Assembly (NCBI GenBank): GCA_021816465.1
Contig: JAKAYF010000016.1
Span: forward strand, 1 to 33,251
Length of the DNA stretch: 33,251 nucleotides
Reading direction: 5' to 3'
Origin: Nitrospirota bacterium
GTDB lineage: Bacteria; Nitrospirota; Leptospirillia; Leptospirillales; Leptospirillaceae
Shown: piece by piece, positions 1 to 7,326 of the stretch
Numbering within the stretch: position 1 is the stretch's first letter
Layout of the letters: the number at the start of each line of letters is the position of its first letter
Made by a program: the position numbers and the translations under genes
Notes under the pieces: generated by a model
What the model was told of the DNA's origin: nothing
What the model saw: only the letters and a program-made list of their open reading frames with translations
Database searches by the model: none

Positions 1-662
1 CGGATATTGGCAAAGATATCAATTCCGGCGAGTGTATCCGAGATCTTGGCAAGAGGGGTCACGACACCAGCGCCCATATCGGCATAAAGCGGCATGGATT
101 GGCCATAGAGGCTGATGGCCGGACCTGCGTCAAGAAAAATCTGGGGATTGACCCAGGACTTTCCGCCGGTGAAGTCGTAGACCCCGCCCAGCGTGATCGG
201 AATGATCGGAGTTCCTGCCTGAAGGCCACTAAGCGCTTTGGTGGTAACTCCCCCCCCAAATCCAAAGGACTCAATTTCAATCGAAGCGGTGAGACCAAAA
301 TGCGGTGTGATCCAGTGGGTTGCGGTGACACCGCCGCCGTAGCCGCCGTTCAGGAAGCTGTTGTCAAAAGTATCCATCCATCCGAAGTTTGCCGACAGGC
401 TTGTGGATTTGGGAACGTTTCCGTCAAAGGAAGAGTCCACAGGCGTGTTCTGGGCGGCATTCTGCATGGCGGCCATCTGCATGTTCATCATCTGGCCCTG
501 GGCGGTGGCATTGATCGGTGTCGGGTTCGAAGCCGGGGCAGAAGGGGCAGTCGATGGATCAACAGCCCAGGCGGAGGCCACCGGGGAAAGCGCGGCAGCG
601 GACAAAAGGGCAAGAGAAAGAACGGCAAGCTTGGCCTTGGACTGTTTTTTTACTGAGAACAT
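1..662 (-). CDS. Exported outer-membrane-type protein, 3' end outside window
   Basis: The reading frame runs leftward from ATG at 662 off the left edge, so only about 220 N-terminal residues are visible. A strong Shine-Dalgarno (GAGGAGGT) sits 5-6 bases upstream. The N-terminus is a clear Sec signal peptide: basic MFSVKKQSKAK, a hydrophobic Leu/Ala core, then a likely cut near ASAWA. A Pro/Ala/Gln/Met-rich linker with repeated Met-Gln-Met follows. After it comes a Gly/aromatic alternating segment (for example NGGYGGGVTATHWITPHFG) typical of transmembrane beta-strands in small outer membrane barrels. I infer an OmpW/OmpA-like barrel but cannot assign a family. The gene stands alone, with a long leader and a palindromic operator-like site 230 bases upstream. 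Confidence 0.7.
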   Translation of the reverse strand, partial: MFSVKKQSKAKLAVLSLALLSAAALSPVASAWAVDPSTAPSAPASNPTPINATAQGQMMNMQMAAMQNAAQNTPVDSSFDGNVPKSTSLSANFGWMDTFDNSFLNGGYGGGVTATHWITPHFGLTASIEIESFGFGGGVTTKALSGLQAGTPIIPITLGGVYDFTGGKSWVNPQIFLDAGPAISLYGQSMPLYADMGAGVVTPLAKISDTLAGIDIFANI

Positions 663-893
663 GCGGACCTCCTCTAAAGAGTCATGACGAATGATTCTTC
701 GCCGGATTTAAATAACACGATGTTTAATGGAGACACCCGCCATTCCCCAATACCCCCCACCCTCAAGAAGGAGGGACGGGAATGTTGTGGGGAGTGACGA
801 TGAACGCCATATGTTTAGCAAAGGGTATGCCATATTTTTAATATAGGTAAAACAATGATTTTATTTTAATGGAGGATTCCTTTTTTTCTCTTT

Positions 894-909
894 TGAAACG
901 CATGTTTCA
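894..909. promoter_or_regulatory. Palindromic operator-like site TGAAAC-N4-GTTTCA
   Basis: The sequence TGAAACGCATGTTTCA has perfect 6-base arms around a 4-base spacer, the form typical of a dimeric helix-turn-helix repressor site. An almost identical site lies at 2139-2154. This copy is about 230 bases upstream of the start of the leftward exported-protein gene. An isolated TGAAAC half-site occurs at 953-958. The binding protein is unknown. A TetR-type lipid or envelope regulator is a guess, based on the desaturase that shares the motif. Confidence 0.5.
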
Positions 910-1009
910 TTGATGTATTTTAAATATTTATATAAGAAGATCTGCAGGATCATGAAACTCGGGACTGGTCGCATCCGGGAGCAAACAAACAAAGTGAGAA
1001 ACAAGGACA

Positions 1010-1029
1010 GGGGCCGATGCACTGGCCCC
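1010..1029 (-). terminator. Possible terminator of the desaturase gene
   Basis: Arms GGGGCC and GGCCCC flank an 8-base loop about 30 bases past the desaturase stop. In the leftward direction the hairpin is followed by a T-rich but interrupted tract (TGTCCTTGTTT). This fits a modest intrinsic terminator. Confidence 0.4.
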
Positions 1030-1059
1030 CGAAAGATGGGATATGTGGGCGGGAAAGGG

Positions 1060-1929
1060 TCAGTTCAGGGAAGAGGCAGTATGGGAGGGGCTCTCCATCC
1101 CGGCACGCATCCGGGCGGAGGCTCGATGGAGGGGCACGGACAGTTCAGGGTGACGTTCCGCTGCGTGTTCGAGGTGCTCGGCTAAAACGCCCACCGGGAA
1201 CTTCCGGTGGTATCCGGGGGCTTCCCTGGACATCAGAATCGCCCGTCTCCTGTAGTCTTTCAGCGTGTTGTGAAGAGGCATCCGGTAAGAGAGGGAAACT
1301 TCGAGAATCAGATCGATCGCCCGTTCCCCGTGGGTATCAAGATAGGCATCGAGAATTCTTGAGAAAAAGGCGAAGTGGCGGGATTCATCCTTTGCCAGCT
1401 GGCGAAGGAGGTGAGCGAGAACCGGCTCGGAGACCGCCTTTGAAAGACACTGGTAATAAAGCTGTGTCGCTTTTTCCTGGAGAAATGTATAGGTAAAGAC
1501 CTGTACGGGTTCGGAAAATCCAATCGTGAAAGGTTTGATCGATTCCTCGATCATGTCGTTCAAAAGCTTGTCGGTCGTCGGGGCAATACCCGCGGCCAAC
1601 TGATAAAGAGCCAGGGATTCTGCATGGCGGTCTTCTTCAAGACCCCAGCGGATAATAAAATGAAAGAGCTCACGGTTGTGGATCGAATGGCGCAGTTCCC
1701 GCCCACCGTCGATGGGGAACCTCGACAGGTAGTCGGAGATATAGGTCGGTGTGTGGTTTTCGATATGAGTAACGAAGATAACCGCCTCTTTCTGCCCCTG
1801 GGTCAGAAGAGAAGAGTCGATCTCCTGTTTGTCCAGAAGGCCGAAACGGTTCCAGTCGGAATCGTCCGCCAGACGGTTATAGTCGCTGATCAGGGGGCGC
1901 AGTGTATGGACATCAAGGGTCAGATTCAT
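1060..1929 (-). CDS. Acyl-ACP desaturase (soluble di-iron, stearoyl-ACP type)
   Basis: This 289-residue protein shows the full di-iron ligand set of soluble acyl-ACP desaturases: Glu57 (in THIENHT), the ExxH pair Glu99/His102 (EEDRH), Glu152 (QEKATQ) and the second ExxH pair Glu182/His185 (DESRH). The family inserts a cis double bond into acyl-ACP using O2 and reduced ferredoxin, so the product would set membrane unsaturation. I chose ATG 1929 over the in-frame TTG at 1941 because GGAG lies 6 bases upstream of the ATG. It is shorter than plant enzymes and near bacterial sizes. It is monocistronic, divergent from the gene at 2376, and has an AT-rich upstream region with a palindrome at 2139-2154. 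The substrate chain length cannot be told from sequence. Confidence 0.85.
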   Translation of the reverse strand: MNLTLDVHTLRPLISDYNRLADDSDWNRFGLLDKQEIDSSLLTQGQKEAVIFVTHIENHTPTYISDYLSRFPIDGGRELRHSIHNRELFHFIIRWGLEEDRHAESLALYQLAAGIAPTTDKLLNDMIEESIKPFTIGFSEPVQVFTYTFLQEKATQLYYQCLSKAVSEPVLAHLLRQLAKDESRHFAFFSRILDAYLDTHGERAIDLILEVSLSYRMPLHNTLKDYRRRAILMSREAPGYHRKFPVGVLAEHLEHAAERHPELSVPLHRASARMRAGMESPSHTASSLN

Positions 1930-2138
1930 GGGTTGCTCCAATGGAAGAAGGTTTCGGGGCCGGCATGGTCAAACTGGCTGCCAAAAGTCGGACAACCGTC
2001 CATGGGACTCCCTTTTGTAAAAGCGCGCGAAAATCGCCACGAAATATCTAGCAATTTTCATGCTATTTAAAAATATTTTATTTTAAAAATAGTTGTGTTT
2101 TTTGAAAAGAGTATTCTGTGAAACATTCTCCGGATTTT

Positions 2139-2154
2139 CGAAACGGATGTTTCA
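2139..2154. promoter_or_regulatory. Second operator-like palindrome (CGAAAC-N4-GTTTCA)
   Basis: CGAAACGGATGTTTCA matches the site at 894-909 at 14 of 16 positions. It lies 210 bases upstream of the desaturase start, in the 446-base gap shared with the divergent gene at 2376. A further TGAAAC half-site at 2119-2124 stands exactly 20 bases from the left arm, so two half-sites fall on the same DNA face. Both genes that carry the motif are read leftward from it. This suggests a shared envelope or membrane-lipid regulon (inference). Confidence 0.5.
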
Positions 2155-2279
2155 TGTGACGGTGGATCATTTTTTCTGATAAGTGTTGTGTGGAAGCATT
2201 GCTTTTGGGGGTTTCCCCATGGTGTGAGAGTGTTTATTAAATTAACTCACTGTCGATTTAGCATAAAACTAAATTATTC

Positions 2280-2308
2280 TTGCAAAATGAATCAAAAAAG
2301 TGTATTTT
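2280..2308 (+). promoter_or_regulatory. Candidate promoter for the gene at 2376
   Basis: TTGCAA (2280-2285), 17 bases, then TATTTT (2303-2308) match 4 of 6 bases in each sigma70 hexamer. This would give a leader of about 60 bases. The surrounding gap 1930-2375 is AT-rich and otherwise holds only the palindrome and half-site noted at 2119-2154 and a small GGGG/CCCC hairpin near 2207-2219. Confidence 0.35.
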
Positions 2309-2375
2309 CCCCGGGCTCTTCTTGATGGGGAGTTGGTCGGACAGAAACAGTATTTTCAACAGAAAATAGAAACGG

Positions 2376-3077
2376 ATGGCTCTCTTGGCTAATGTAACGT
2401 TGATTTTTGATCTCTCTCTCGAGCAATTTCTTCCTTCCAAGCGCCCTTTTTGGGAAACGTGGGTGTTTGTCAAAAACTGGGATGAAATCATGCCATATCT
2501 GGAAGTTCTGAAACCGGTCAGGATGATTCTGAATGCCAGATTCCCCGATCCTCCCGCCGTGGCATGGCGGGATCTTGTGATCCCGCCGGTTATCCTGGTC
2601 GGAGAGGGGAGCCCACAGATTTCGATCGAGAAGTGGCTTGCGTTCCTTCCCGTTATCGATCAGGTGATATCGATGGAGGATTTTGTTTCCAGATACGAAC
2701 TGATCCTGGACGCACCTCCCTTTACCGGGGGATTCACGCCGGAAGAGGGGCTTCCCCTTCCCGAAGGATTTCGGCATTTCCTGGCCTATTATCAGCATTT
2801 CAAGCGTGCGCGCTATATGCTTACGGACCACCAGTGGAAGATACTCCAGTGGATCGGACGGCTGGGCGATGTCGGTGCCGTGGCAAAGGAGCTCGATCGC
2901 CATCCCAGAACCATTCGGGACCAGATTGAAAAGATCGGGAAGAAAATGGAGCCGCTCAATGTGGAAAGTTTCTTCAGAGAGCCTGTGGCAGCAATGATCG
3001 ACCAGGTTCCGGGATGGTCGGTGAAGTCGTCGGCAAAGAGAGTTCCCCGGCGGAAAGCTTCCGCGAAGAGATCCTGA
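2376..3077 (+). CDS. Putative helix-turn-helix protein with receiver-like N-terminus
   Basis: I do not recognise a named family. The 233-residue product has an alternating hydrophobic N-terminal half (VTLIFDLSL, VRMILNARF, VIPPVILVGE) reminiscent of a degenerate response-regulator fold, but with no obvious phospho-acceptor Asp pocket. Residues about 145-190 (LTDHQWKILQWIGRLGDV, then AVAKELDRHPRTIRDQIEKI) look like a LuxR/sigma-region-4-type helix-turn-helix. The last 20 residues are strongly basic (Lys/Arg/Ser), a likely non-specific DNA contact tail. The start at ATG 2376 has only a weak ribosome site (AGAAACGG). It is divergent from the desaturase gene, so it is a candidate regulator of that gene or of the palindromes (inference). 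Confidence 0.55.
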   Translation: MALLANVTLIFDLSLEQFLPSKRPFWETWVFVKNWDEIMPYLEVLKPVRMILNARFPDPPAVAWRDLVIPPVILVGEGSPQISIEKWLAFLPVIDQVISMEDFVSRYELILDAPPFTGGFTPEEGLPLPEGFRHFLAYYQHFKRARYMLTDHQWKILQWIGRLGDVGAVAKELDRHPRTIRDQIEKIGKKMEPLNVESFFREPVAAMIDQVPGWSVKSSAKRVPRRKASAKRS

Positions 3078-3109
3078 TCCATTTTCCGTTTCCCGTTTTC
3101 ATCGATTTG

Positions 3110-3145
3110 AAGCCTTCCTCCTGATCAGGCGGAAGGCTTTTTTCT
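3110..3145 (+). terminator. Rho-independent terminator
   Basis: AAGCCTTCC (3110-3118) pairs with GGAAGGCTT (3131-3139), and the loop itself contains the palindrome CCTGATCAGG. The hairpin is followed by TTTTTTC on the plus strand. It ends the gene at 2376 and overlaps the last codons of mutM from the other strand. Confidence 0.8.
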
Positions 3146-3967
3146 TTTGGACTGGCACAGAGGGCAAAAATAACTGGAGCGCCCCCCCGATTCTTTTTTG
3201 AGGATGGGCTTTTTGCAGATCTGGCAGGGTAGGCCATCAAGACCATAGACTTTCAGGTGAATCTGGTTTTCTCCCGCTTCACCATGAGCGTCTTTAAAGC
3301 TGTGGATGGAACTCCCCCCCCGCTCAACGGCTCGTGTGAGGACTGTCCGGGAGGACTCGAGAATCCGGAGGGCTTCGGCTTTTGTGATCCGGGATCCTTT
3401 TTTGTCCGGATGAATTCCGGCTTCAAAAAGGATCTCGGAAACATAGATGTTCCCGATTCCGCTGACGATCTTCTGGTCGAGGAGGATTGTCCGGATCGAG
3501 CGTTGGGAGGCGTGCACGCTTTCTTCAAAATATCTGGCCTGCACCTCGAGAATATCCGGTCCGGTCGTTTGAAGAATTCCGGAGAGGCTTTTGTCGGCCT
3601 GCCACTCGAGCCGTCCAAATCGTCTCGGGTCCCTGTAAGACAGGAGGATCTCCCGATCCCGAGTCTTAAGGAGAAACGTCAGATGGGTATGGCTGTTTAA
3701 AGGGTTCTGCGGGTCGGAAACGGTCCATTGTCCCGACATGCCAAGTCTGGTCAGAAGGACTCCGGGTTCACCTCCGGGAGAGGCCATGGAAAAAATCAGG
3801 ACTTTTCCTGTGCGTCCGGGATCAGAAAATTTCCATCCTGCAAGATCGGGGATTCCCGACAGAAAGATCTTCGGATAAGGCCCGGTCCGCTGAGAGACCA
3901 CGCAGGCTCCAGAAAGGAAGGGGACAAGCTGTTTTCGGATGGTTTCGGCTTCAGGAAGCTCCGGCAT
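3125..3967 (-). CDS. mutM: Formamidopyrimidine-DNA glycosylase (Fpg/MutM)
   Basis: This bifunctional glycosylase/AP-lyase removes 8-oxoguanine and ring-opened purines in base excision repair. The mature N-terminus Pro-Glu (MPELPEAETI) supplies the Schiff-base nucleophile Pro2 and catalytic Glu3. The C-terminus carries the zinc finger Cys248-x2-Cys251-x16-Cys268-x2-Cys271, which binds the lesion strand. The H2TH region includes DQKIVSGIGNIYVSEILFEA. Length 280 is normal. ATG 3967 is fixed by the family N-terminus, but no Shine-Dalgarno precedes it. A TAGAAT -10 box ends six bases before the ATG, so the transcript may be leaderless. An 8-oxoG repair enzyme fits an iron-oxidising, oxidatively stressed life style (inference). 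Confidence 0.95.
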   Translation of the reverse strand: MPELPEAETIRKQLVPFLSGACVVSQRTGPYPKIFLSGIPDLAGWKFSDPGRTGKVLIFSMASPGGEPGVLLTRLGMSGQWTVSDPQNPLNSHTHLTFLLKTRDREILLSYRDPRRFGRLEWQADKSLSGILQTTGPDILEVQARYFEESVHASQRSIRTILLDQKIVSGIGNIYVSEILFEAGIHPDKKGSRITKAEALRILESSRTVLTRAVERGGSSIHSFKDAHGEAGENQIHLKVYGLDGLPCQICKKPILKKESGGRSSYFCPLCQSKRKKPSA

Positions 3968-4314
3968 ATCCGGATTCTACCACTATTTCACTGATGGATC
4001 TTCTCCCGCCAGACCCAGGAAATCGCCACCAACCCGAAAGATCTTGGCAGAGGCGACATGCGGTCAGTCAGACAATGTTCATTCGAGGACTTTTCTCCGG
4101 TATTTCATGAGGAAAACCGATTGCAAACAAAGGGAAAAGGAGCATGGGAACTTGATCTGTTTTCTTGATTTTCCCTGTGTCCGGAGGTAGCATTCTCCAA
4201 TACGGTTGTCGGGGCAGATTGGCATTTTCGGAACTTTCATCAAAGTTGTCGATCATGCTTTCGGATGGTCGCCAATTTGCGAGACAAGATGCCGGATGGC
4301 TGGAAGGAATTTAA
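3968..4314. promoter_or_regulatory. Divergent promoter region of mutM and amgK
   Basis: This 347-base gap separates divergent mutM and amgK. On the minus strand TAGAAT (3979-3974) is a good -10 box for mutM, with no clear -35. On the plus strand no strong sigma70 pair is evident; AAGGA about 8 bases before ATG 4315 is the ribosome site of amgK. Short open frames here on both strands have no ribosome sites or recognisable protein features. Confidence 0.4.
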
Positions 4315-5400
4315 ATGATAACGATGAAATCTTCCCTCTCCCGGGATATACAGGAATGGCTCCATTCCCGGATACAGGAGCTGTATCCGGCCGTTGCCGG
4401 GGTGGGGGCGGAACATATTGAAGTGATTCCCCTGACGGGCGATGCCTCAAACAGGAAGTATTTCAGGGTGATCTCGAAAGAGTCCCCCCTGTCGGCGATC
4501 CTGATGGTCAAGGGGGTTCCCGAAGGATTTAAGGCCTCCGAGGAAAAAACGGGTCGGGGAGAAAACGAGCCTCCGGGGGATCCCTTTCTCCTGATCGCGA
4601 GAATGCTTTCCCGAGCATCTCTTCCTGTGCCGGAAATTCTGGGGGAGAACGGTGATGCTTCGCTTCTTCTTCAGGAAGATCTGGGAGATGCGAGTCTGTA
4701 TTCTTACCTGAAGGAGCATCCGGAAGAAGAAAGGAGCCTGTCTTTTCGTATCCTGGATCTTCTGCTGGCGTTCGGTGGACAGGCCATTCCGCAAGACTCC
4801 GCATGGCTGAGATCCCGGATCTATTCGGAGGAACTCCTGTTTTGGGAGTTCGAGCATTTTCTCGAGTATGGAGTCTCGATCACCGATCAGGCCATCCTTT
4901 CCAGGATGCGAGAGCTCTTTCGGGAAGAGTCCATGGTGCTTTCGGGGCGCTTGCCCCGTGTTCCGGTCCACCGGGATTTTCACTCCAGGAACATCATGAT
5001 CTCTGGCCGCGGTCCTGTCCTCATCGATTTTCAGGACATGCTGATGGGTTCTCCCCTGTATGATCTGGCTTCCTGGGTTTTTGACGCCTACAGATCTCTC
5101 CCGGAAGATTTGCTTGATGAACTGGTTGTGGCCCATTTTCATCGTGGAAAGACGCTGGGACTTCTTCCCGGGGATCTTGAGGAAGGGGAGCACAGGAACC
5201 TTCTCGCGCGCATGGCGCTTCAGCGCAACATGAAGGCTTGTGGCCGGTTTTTCTATATTCGGGACGTCAAGGGCAATCCCGGATATATGGGGTCGGTCTC
5301 CGGAACCCATGAGAACATGAAGAGACTGGCCCGATGGGAGCCTTCGGTTGCTCCCCTGGTGGAGTCCTTCCTTCCGTTTCTCAGGAAGACGGGGCTTTAG
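4315..5400 (+). CDS. amgK: Anomeric MurNAc/GlcNAc sugar kinase, AmgK-like
   Basis: This is an aminoglycoside-phosphotransferase-fold kinase of 361 residues. The N-lobe has the family opening GDASNRKYFRV, the catalytic loop is VHRDFHSRNIMI (Asp221, Asn226), and the metal-binding LIDFQDM carries Asp238, followed by GSPLYDLAS. AmgK phosphorylates MurNAc and GlcNAc at the anomeric carbon in the peptidoglycan recycling route first worked out in Pseudomonas. The product is passed to MurU, whose gene follows after 20 bases. The fold alone would allow other small-molecule kinases; the murU and anmK neighbours make AmgK the best call. The start ATG 4315 has AAGGA at proper spacing; an in-frame ATG at 4324 is the alternative. 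Confidence 0.8.
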   Translation: MITMKSSLSRDIQEWLHSRIQELYPAVAGVGAEHIEVIPLTGDASNRKYFRVISKESPLSAILMVKGVPEGFKASEEKTGRGENEPPGDPFLLIARMLSRASLPVPEILGENGDASLLLQEDLGDASLYSYLKEHPEEERSLSFRILDLLLAFGGQAIPQDSAWLRSRIYSEELLFWEFEHFLEYGVSITDQAILSRMRELFREESMVLSGRLPRVPVHRDFHSRNIMISGRGPVLIDFQDMLMGSPLYDLASWVFDAYRSLPEDLLDELVVAHFHRGKTLGLLPGDLEEGEHRNLLARMALQRNMKACGRFFYIRDVKGNPGYMGSVSGTHENMKRLARWEPSVAPLVESFLPFLRKTGL

Positions 5401-5420
5401 GGTTGGTCAGGCCTCCGGGA

Positions 5421-6164
5421 GTGACAGGGTTTGTCCTGATGGCGGGTGCGGGATCGCGCCTCAGGGGGATTTTCCCGAACACTCCGAAGCCCCTTGTTCC
5501 GGTGGGAGGTGTCCCCCTGGGCATCAGGGTTATCCGGCAAATGGCGAGTGCGGGGATATCCCGGATTATTGTCAACCTTCATCATGATGCGCAGACAATC
5601 CGGGAAGGGATCAGTCGATGGCTTCCTTCCGGAGTTGATATCCTCTGGTCCTTCGAAAGTTCTGTGATGGGGACAGGAGGGGGGATCATTCATGCGAAGC
5701 CGTATTTCCAGAACGAGGATCTCCTTGTCATTGCCACATGCGATATCCTTTCCGGGTACGATCTTGAAGAGGGAATCTCGCTGCACAGAAAATCCGGTGC
5801 AAGGGCCTCCCTTGTTCTTTCTCCATTCGGCCCGAAGTCCGAATCCGGAAGGATTGCGCTCACCCAAAGCGGCGGGATTGCCTTTCCTCCTTTCGAGAGG
5901 GGAGAGGATCAGGTTTTCCCCGTTCCGCATTTTTTTACCGGGATCCATCTGATCAGCCCCGATGTGCTTCGCGGGCTTGGCGATGGCCTTTCCCTGCCTT
6001 ATTCGATCGTGGACCTTTATCGGGAGTATCTCGGAAAGGGCGGTTTTATCAGGGGGCAGGTGACCTATGAGCCCTGGCTCGATCTGGGAACGGAAGATGG
6101 ATATCTCCAGCGCGAATCATTCCTGAAAGGATTGAGGCAAGGGGGTACGACGACGGAAATGTAA
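5421..6164 (+). CDS. murU: MurNAc-1-phosphate uridylyltransferase, MurU-like
   Basis: This sugar-nucleotide transferase has the N-terminal signature GFVLMAGAGSRL, then the PNTPKPLVPVGG segment with the substrate Lys, and the TCDILSGYDL metal-binding Asp region. MurU makes UDP-MurNAc from MurNAc-1-P, feeding recycled muropeptide sugar back to wall synthesis and bypassing the fosfomycin-sensitive MurA/MurB steps. The frame opens upstream at 5334 inside amgK, but the family starts right before the GFVLMAG strand, so GTG 5421 is preferred; TTG 5403 is possible. The protein is about 247 residues, slightly longer than Pseudomonas MurU. Its last 116 bases overlap the convergent anmK gene. Confidence 0.8.
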   Translation: MTGFVLMAGAGSRLRGIFPNTPKPLVPVGGVPLGIRVIRQMASAGISRIIVNLHHDAQTIREGISRWLPSGVDILWSFESSVMGTGGGIIHAKPYFQNEDLLVIATCDILSGYDLEEGISLHRKSGARASLVLSPFGPKSESGRIALTQSGGIAFPPFERGEDQVFPVPHFFTGIHLISPDVLRGLGDGLSLPYSIVDLYREYLGKGGFIRGQVTYEPWLDLGTEDGYLQRESFLKGLRQGGTTTEM

Positions 6165-7326
6165 CGGTTCCCAGAACCCTCCCTGATTTTCCCCCCGTCA
6201 GCTCGGGCAGGGTTCCGGGCCTTTGAGTCATGCTCAAAAGGGCCAGATAGGCAAAGGCCATTGATTCAACAGCCTGGGCGGAAATACCGAATGTCTCGGA
6301 CGGCTGTACCTCTCTTTTTAAATGGATCCTGAGCCGGTCAAGGAGTGTCCGGTTTCTTGCCCCCCCTCCTCCAACGATGATCTCCCCGGGAGCAGGGGTG
6401 ATCCAGTCCATGGATCTTGCCACCGACAAGGCGGTAATTTCGGTAAGTGTGGCCATCAGGTCTTCCGGAGTGGCTTCCCGGGGCATCTGCCCTTGAATTT
6501 CCCGGAAGCGCTCTTCACCCCAGGCCTCCCTTCCTGTAGACTTTGGCGGGGTCCGGTTCATCCATGGATCCTGACAGACTTTTTGAACAAGGGATTCGGC
6601 CACCCGTCCTTTTCCAGCCATTTCGCCGTTTCTGTCGCAGTCCTTTTCACCGTTCGAGACCCACCGTGCTCCCGCATCGATCAGCATGTTCCCGGGGCCG
6701 GTGTCGAAGGCAATGACAGGGGCTTTGTTCCGGGAGGGCAGGCTGGTGATGTTGGCGATCCCCCCAAGGTTCAGAAAGGCCCTGTCGATCTTTTTGTGGG
6801 TGAAGACCGCCCGATGGAAGATCGGGGCCAGTGGAGCGCCCTGTCCTCCTGCCGCGACATCGGTCCGGCGAAAGTCGGAGACGACCGGGATGCCGAATGC
6901 TTCCGTCAATAAATGAGGGTTGGTCAGCTGGCTGGTGTGGCCTGGAACGGGGATCCCTGCAAGGGAAAGACCGGCCGACGGGTGGTGTGAGGAGGTGATC
7001 CCATGGCTCCCGATCAGGTCGACATCTTTGGCGGACATGGATGCCGATTCCAATAGCTTCCCGAAGAGCTCCATCTCCACCAGGGAGACGATGTTTTCAG
7101 CGATGCCACAAAAGCCTGGAACGGTCCCTCCGGGAGTGTTTCCCGACAGGCCGTTCCGGATTGCGGACGAAAGCCCGGAGTCAAAAGGATGGTGGGCAAA
7201 TGCCAGGAGGGAAATGGTTCTTTCCTGAACCCGGATCAGCGCTCCATCCAAACCATCGAGAGAGGATCCACACATGAACCCTGCACACACAAAGCCATCT
7301 GCAAAATACCGGGACTTTCCAGCCAT
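6049..7326 (-). CDS. anmK: Anhydro-N-acetylmuramic acid kinase (AnmK)
   Basis: AnmK hydrolyses and phosphorylates 1,6-anhydroMurNAc to MurNAc-6-P during peptidoglycan recycling. The ATP-site motif GFMCGSSLDGLD is at residues 16-27. GSHGIT, the catalytic FDTGPGNMLID region and the GGGGARN loop follow in order. ATG 7326 is preceded by AGGAG at 4-5 bases and leaves the right length before the first beta strand. The product has about 425 residues against about 370 in E. coli: after the usual family end (GRVLGTVTF) the frame continues some 30 residues through the 3' end of murU. Its 5' end overlaps engB head-to-head by 53 bases. With amgK and murU it covers three steps of one pathway; the MurNAc-6-P phosphatase MupP is not in the window. 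Confidence 0.9.
   Translation of the reverse strand: MAGKSRYFADGFVCAGFMCGSSLDGLDGALIRVQERTISLLAFAHHPFDSGLSSAIRNGLSGNTPGGTVPGFCGIAENIVSLVEMELFGKLLESASMSAKDVDLIGSHGITSSHHPSAGLSLAGIPVPGHTSQLTNPHLLTEAFGIPVVSDFRRTDVAAGGQGAPLAPIFHRAVFTHKKIDRAFLNLGGIANITSLPSRNKAPVIAFDTGPGNMLIDAGARWVSNGEKDCDRNGEMAGKGRVAESLVQKVCQDPWMNRTPPKSTGREAWGEERFREIQGQMPREATPEDLMATLTEITALSVARSMDWITPAPGEIIVGGGGARNRTLLDRLRIHLKREVQPSETFGISAQAVESMAFAYLALLSMTQRPGTLPELTGGKSGRVLGTVTFPSSYPLASILSGMIRAGDIHLPFPDRARAHRSPAP

Larger units (their letters stand above)
663..1059. other. Intergenic region upstream of the exported protein
   Basis: This 397-base gap has no convincing gene. It holds a compound stem-loop at 741-784 (outer arms CATTCCC/GGGAATG, inner arms CCCTC/GAGGG) that would lie in the leader of the leftward gene. 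It also holds an AT-rich promoter-like stretch at about 830-870, the palindrome at 894-909, and a GC-rich hairpin at 1010-1029 just past the desaturase stop. Open frames across it lack ribosome sites and protein-like composition. Confidence 0.5.

Noticed and set aside
99-656. Plus-strand frame of 185 codons at the left edge
   Set aside because: Gly/Arg/His-rich shadow of the exported protein, which has a strong ribosome site and a signal peptide.
1624-2070. Plus-strand frame of 148 codons
   Set aside because: Antisense to the desaturase, whose di-iron ligands are all present.
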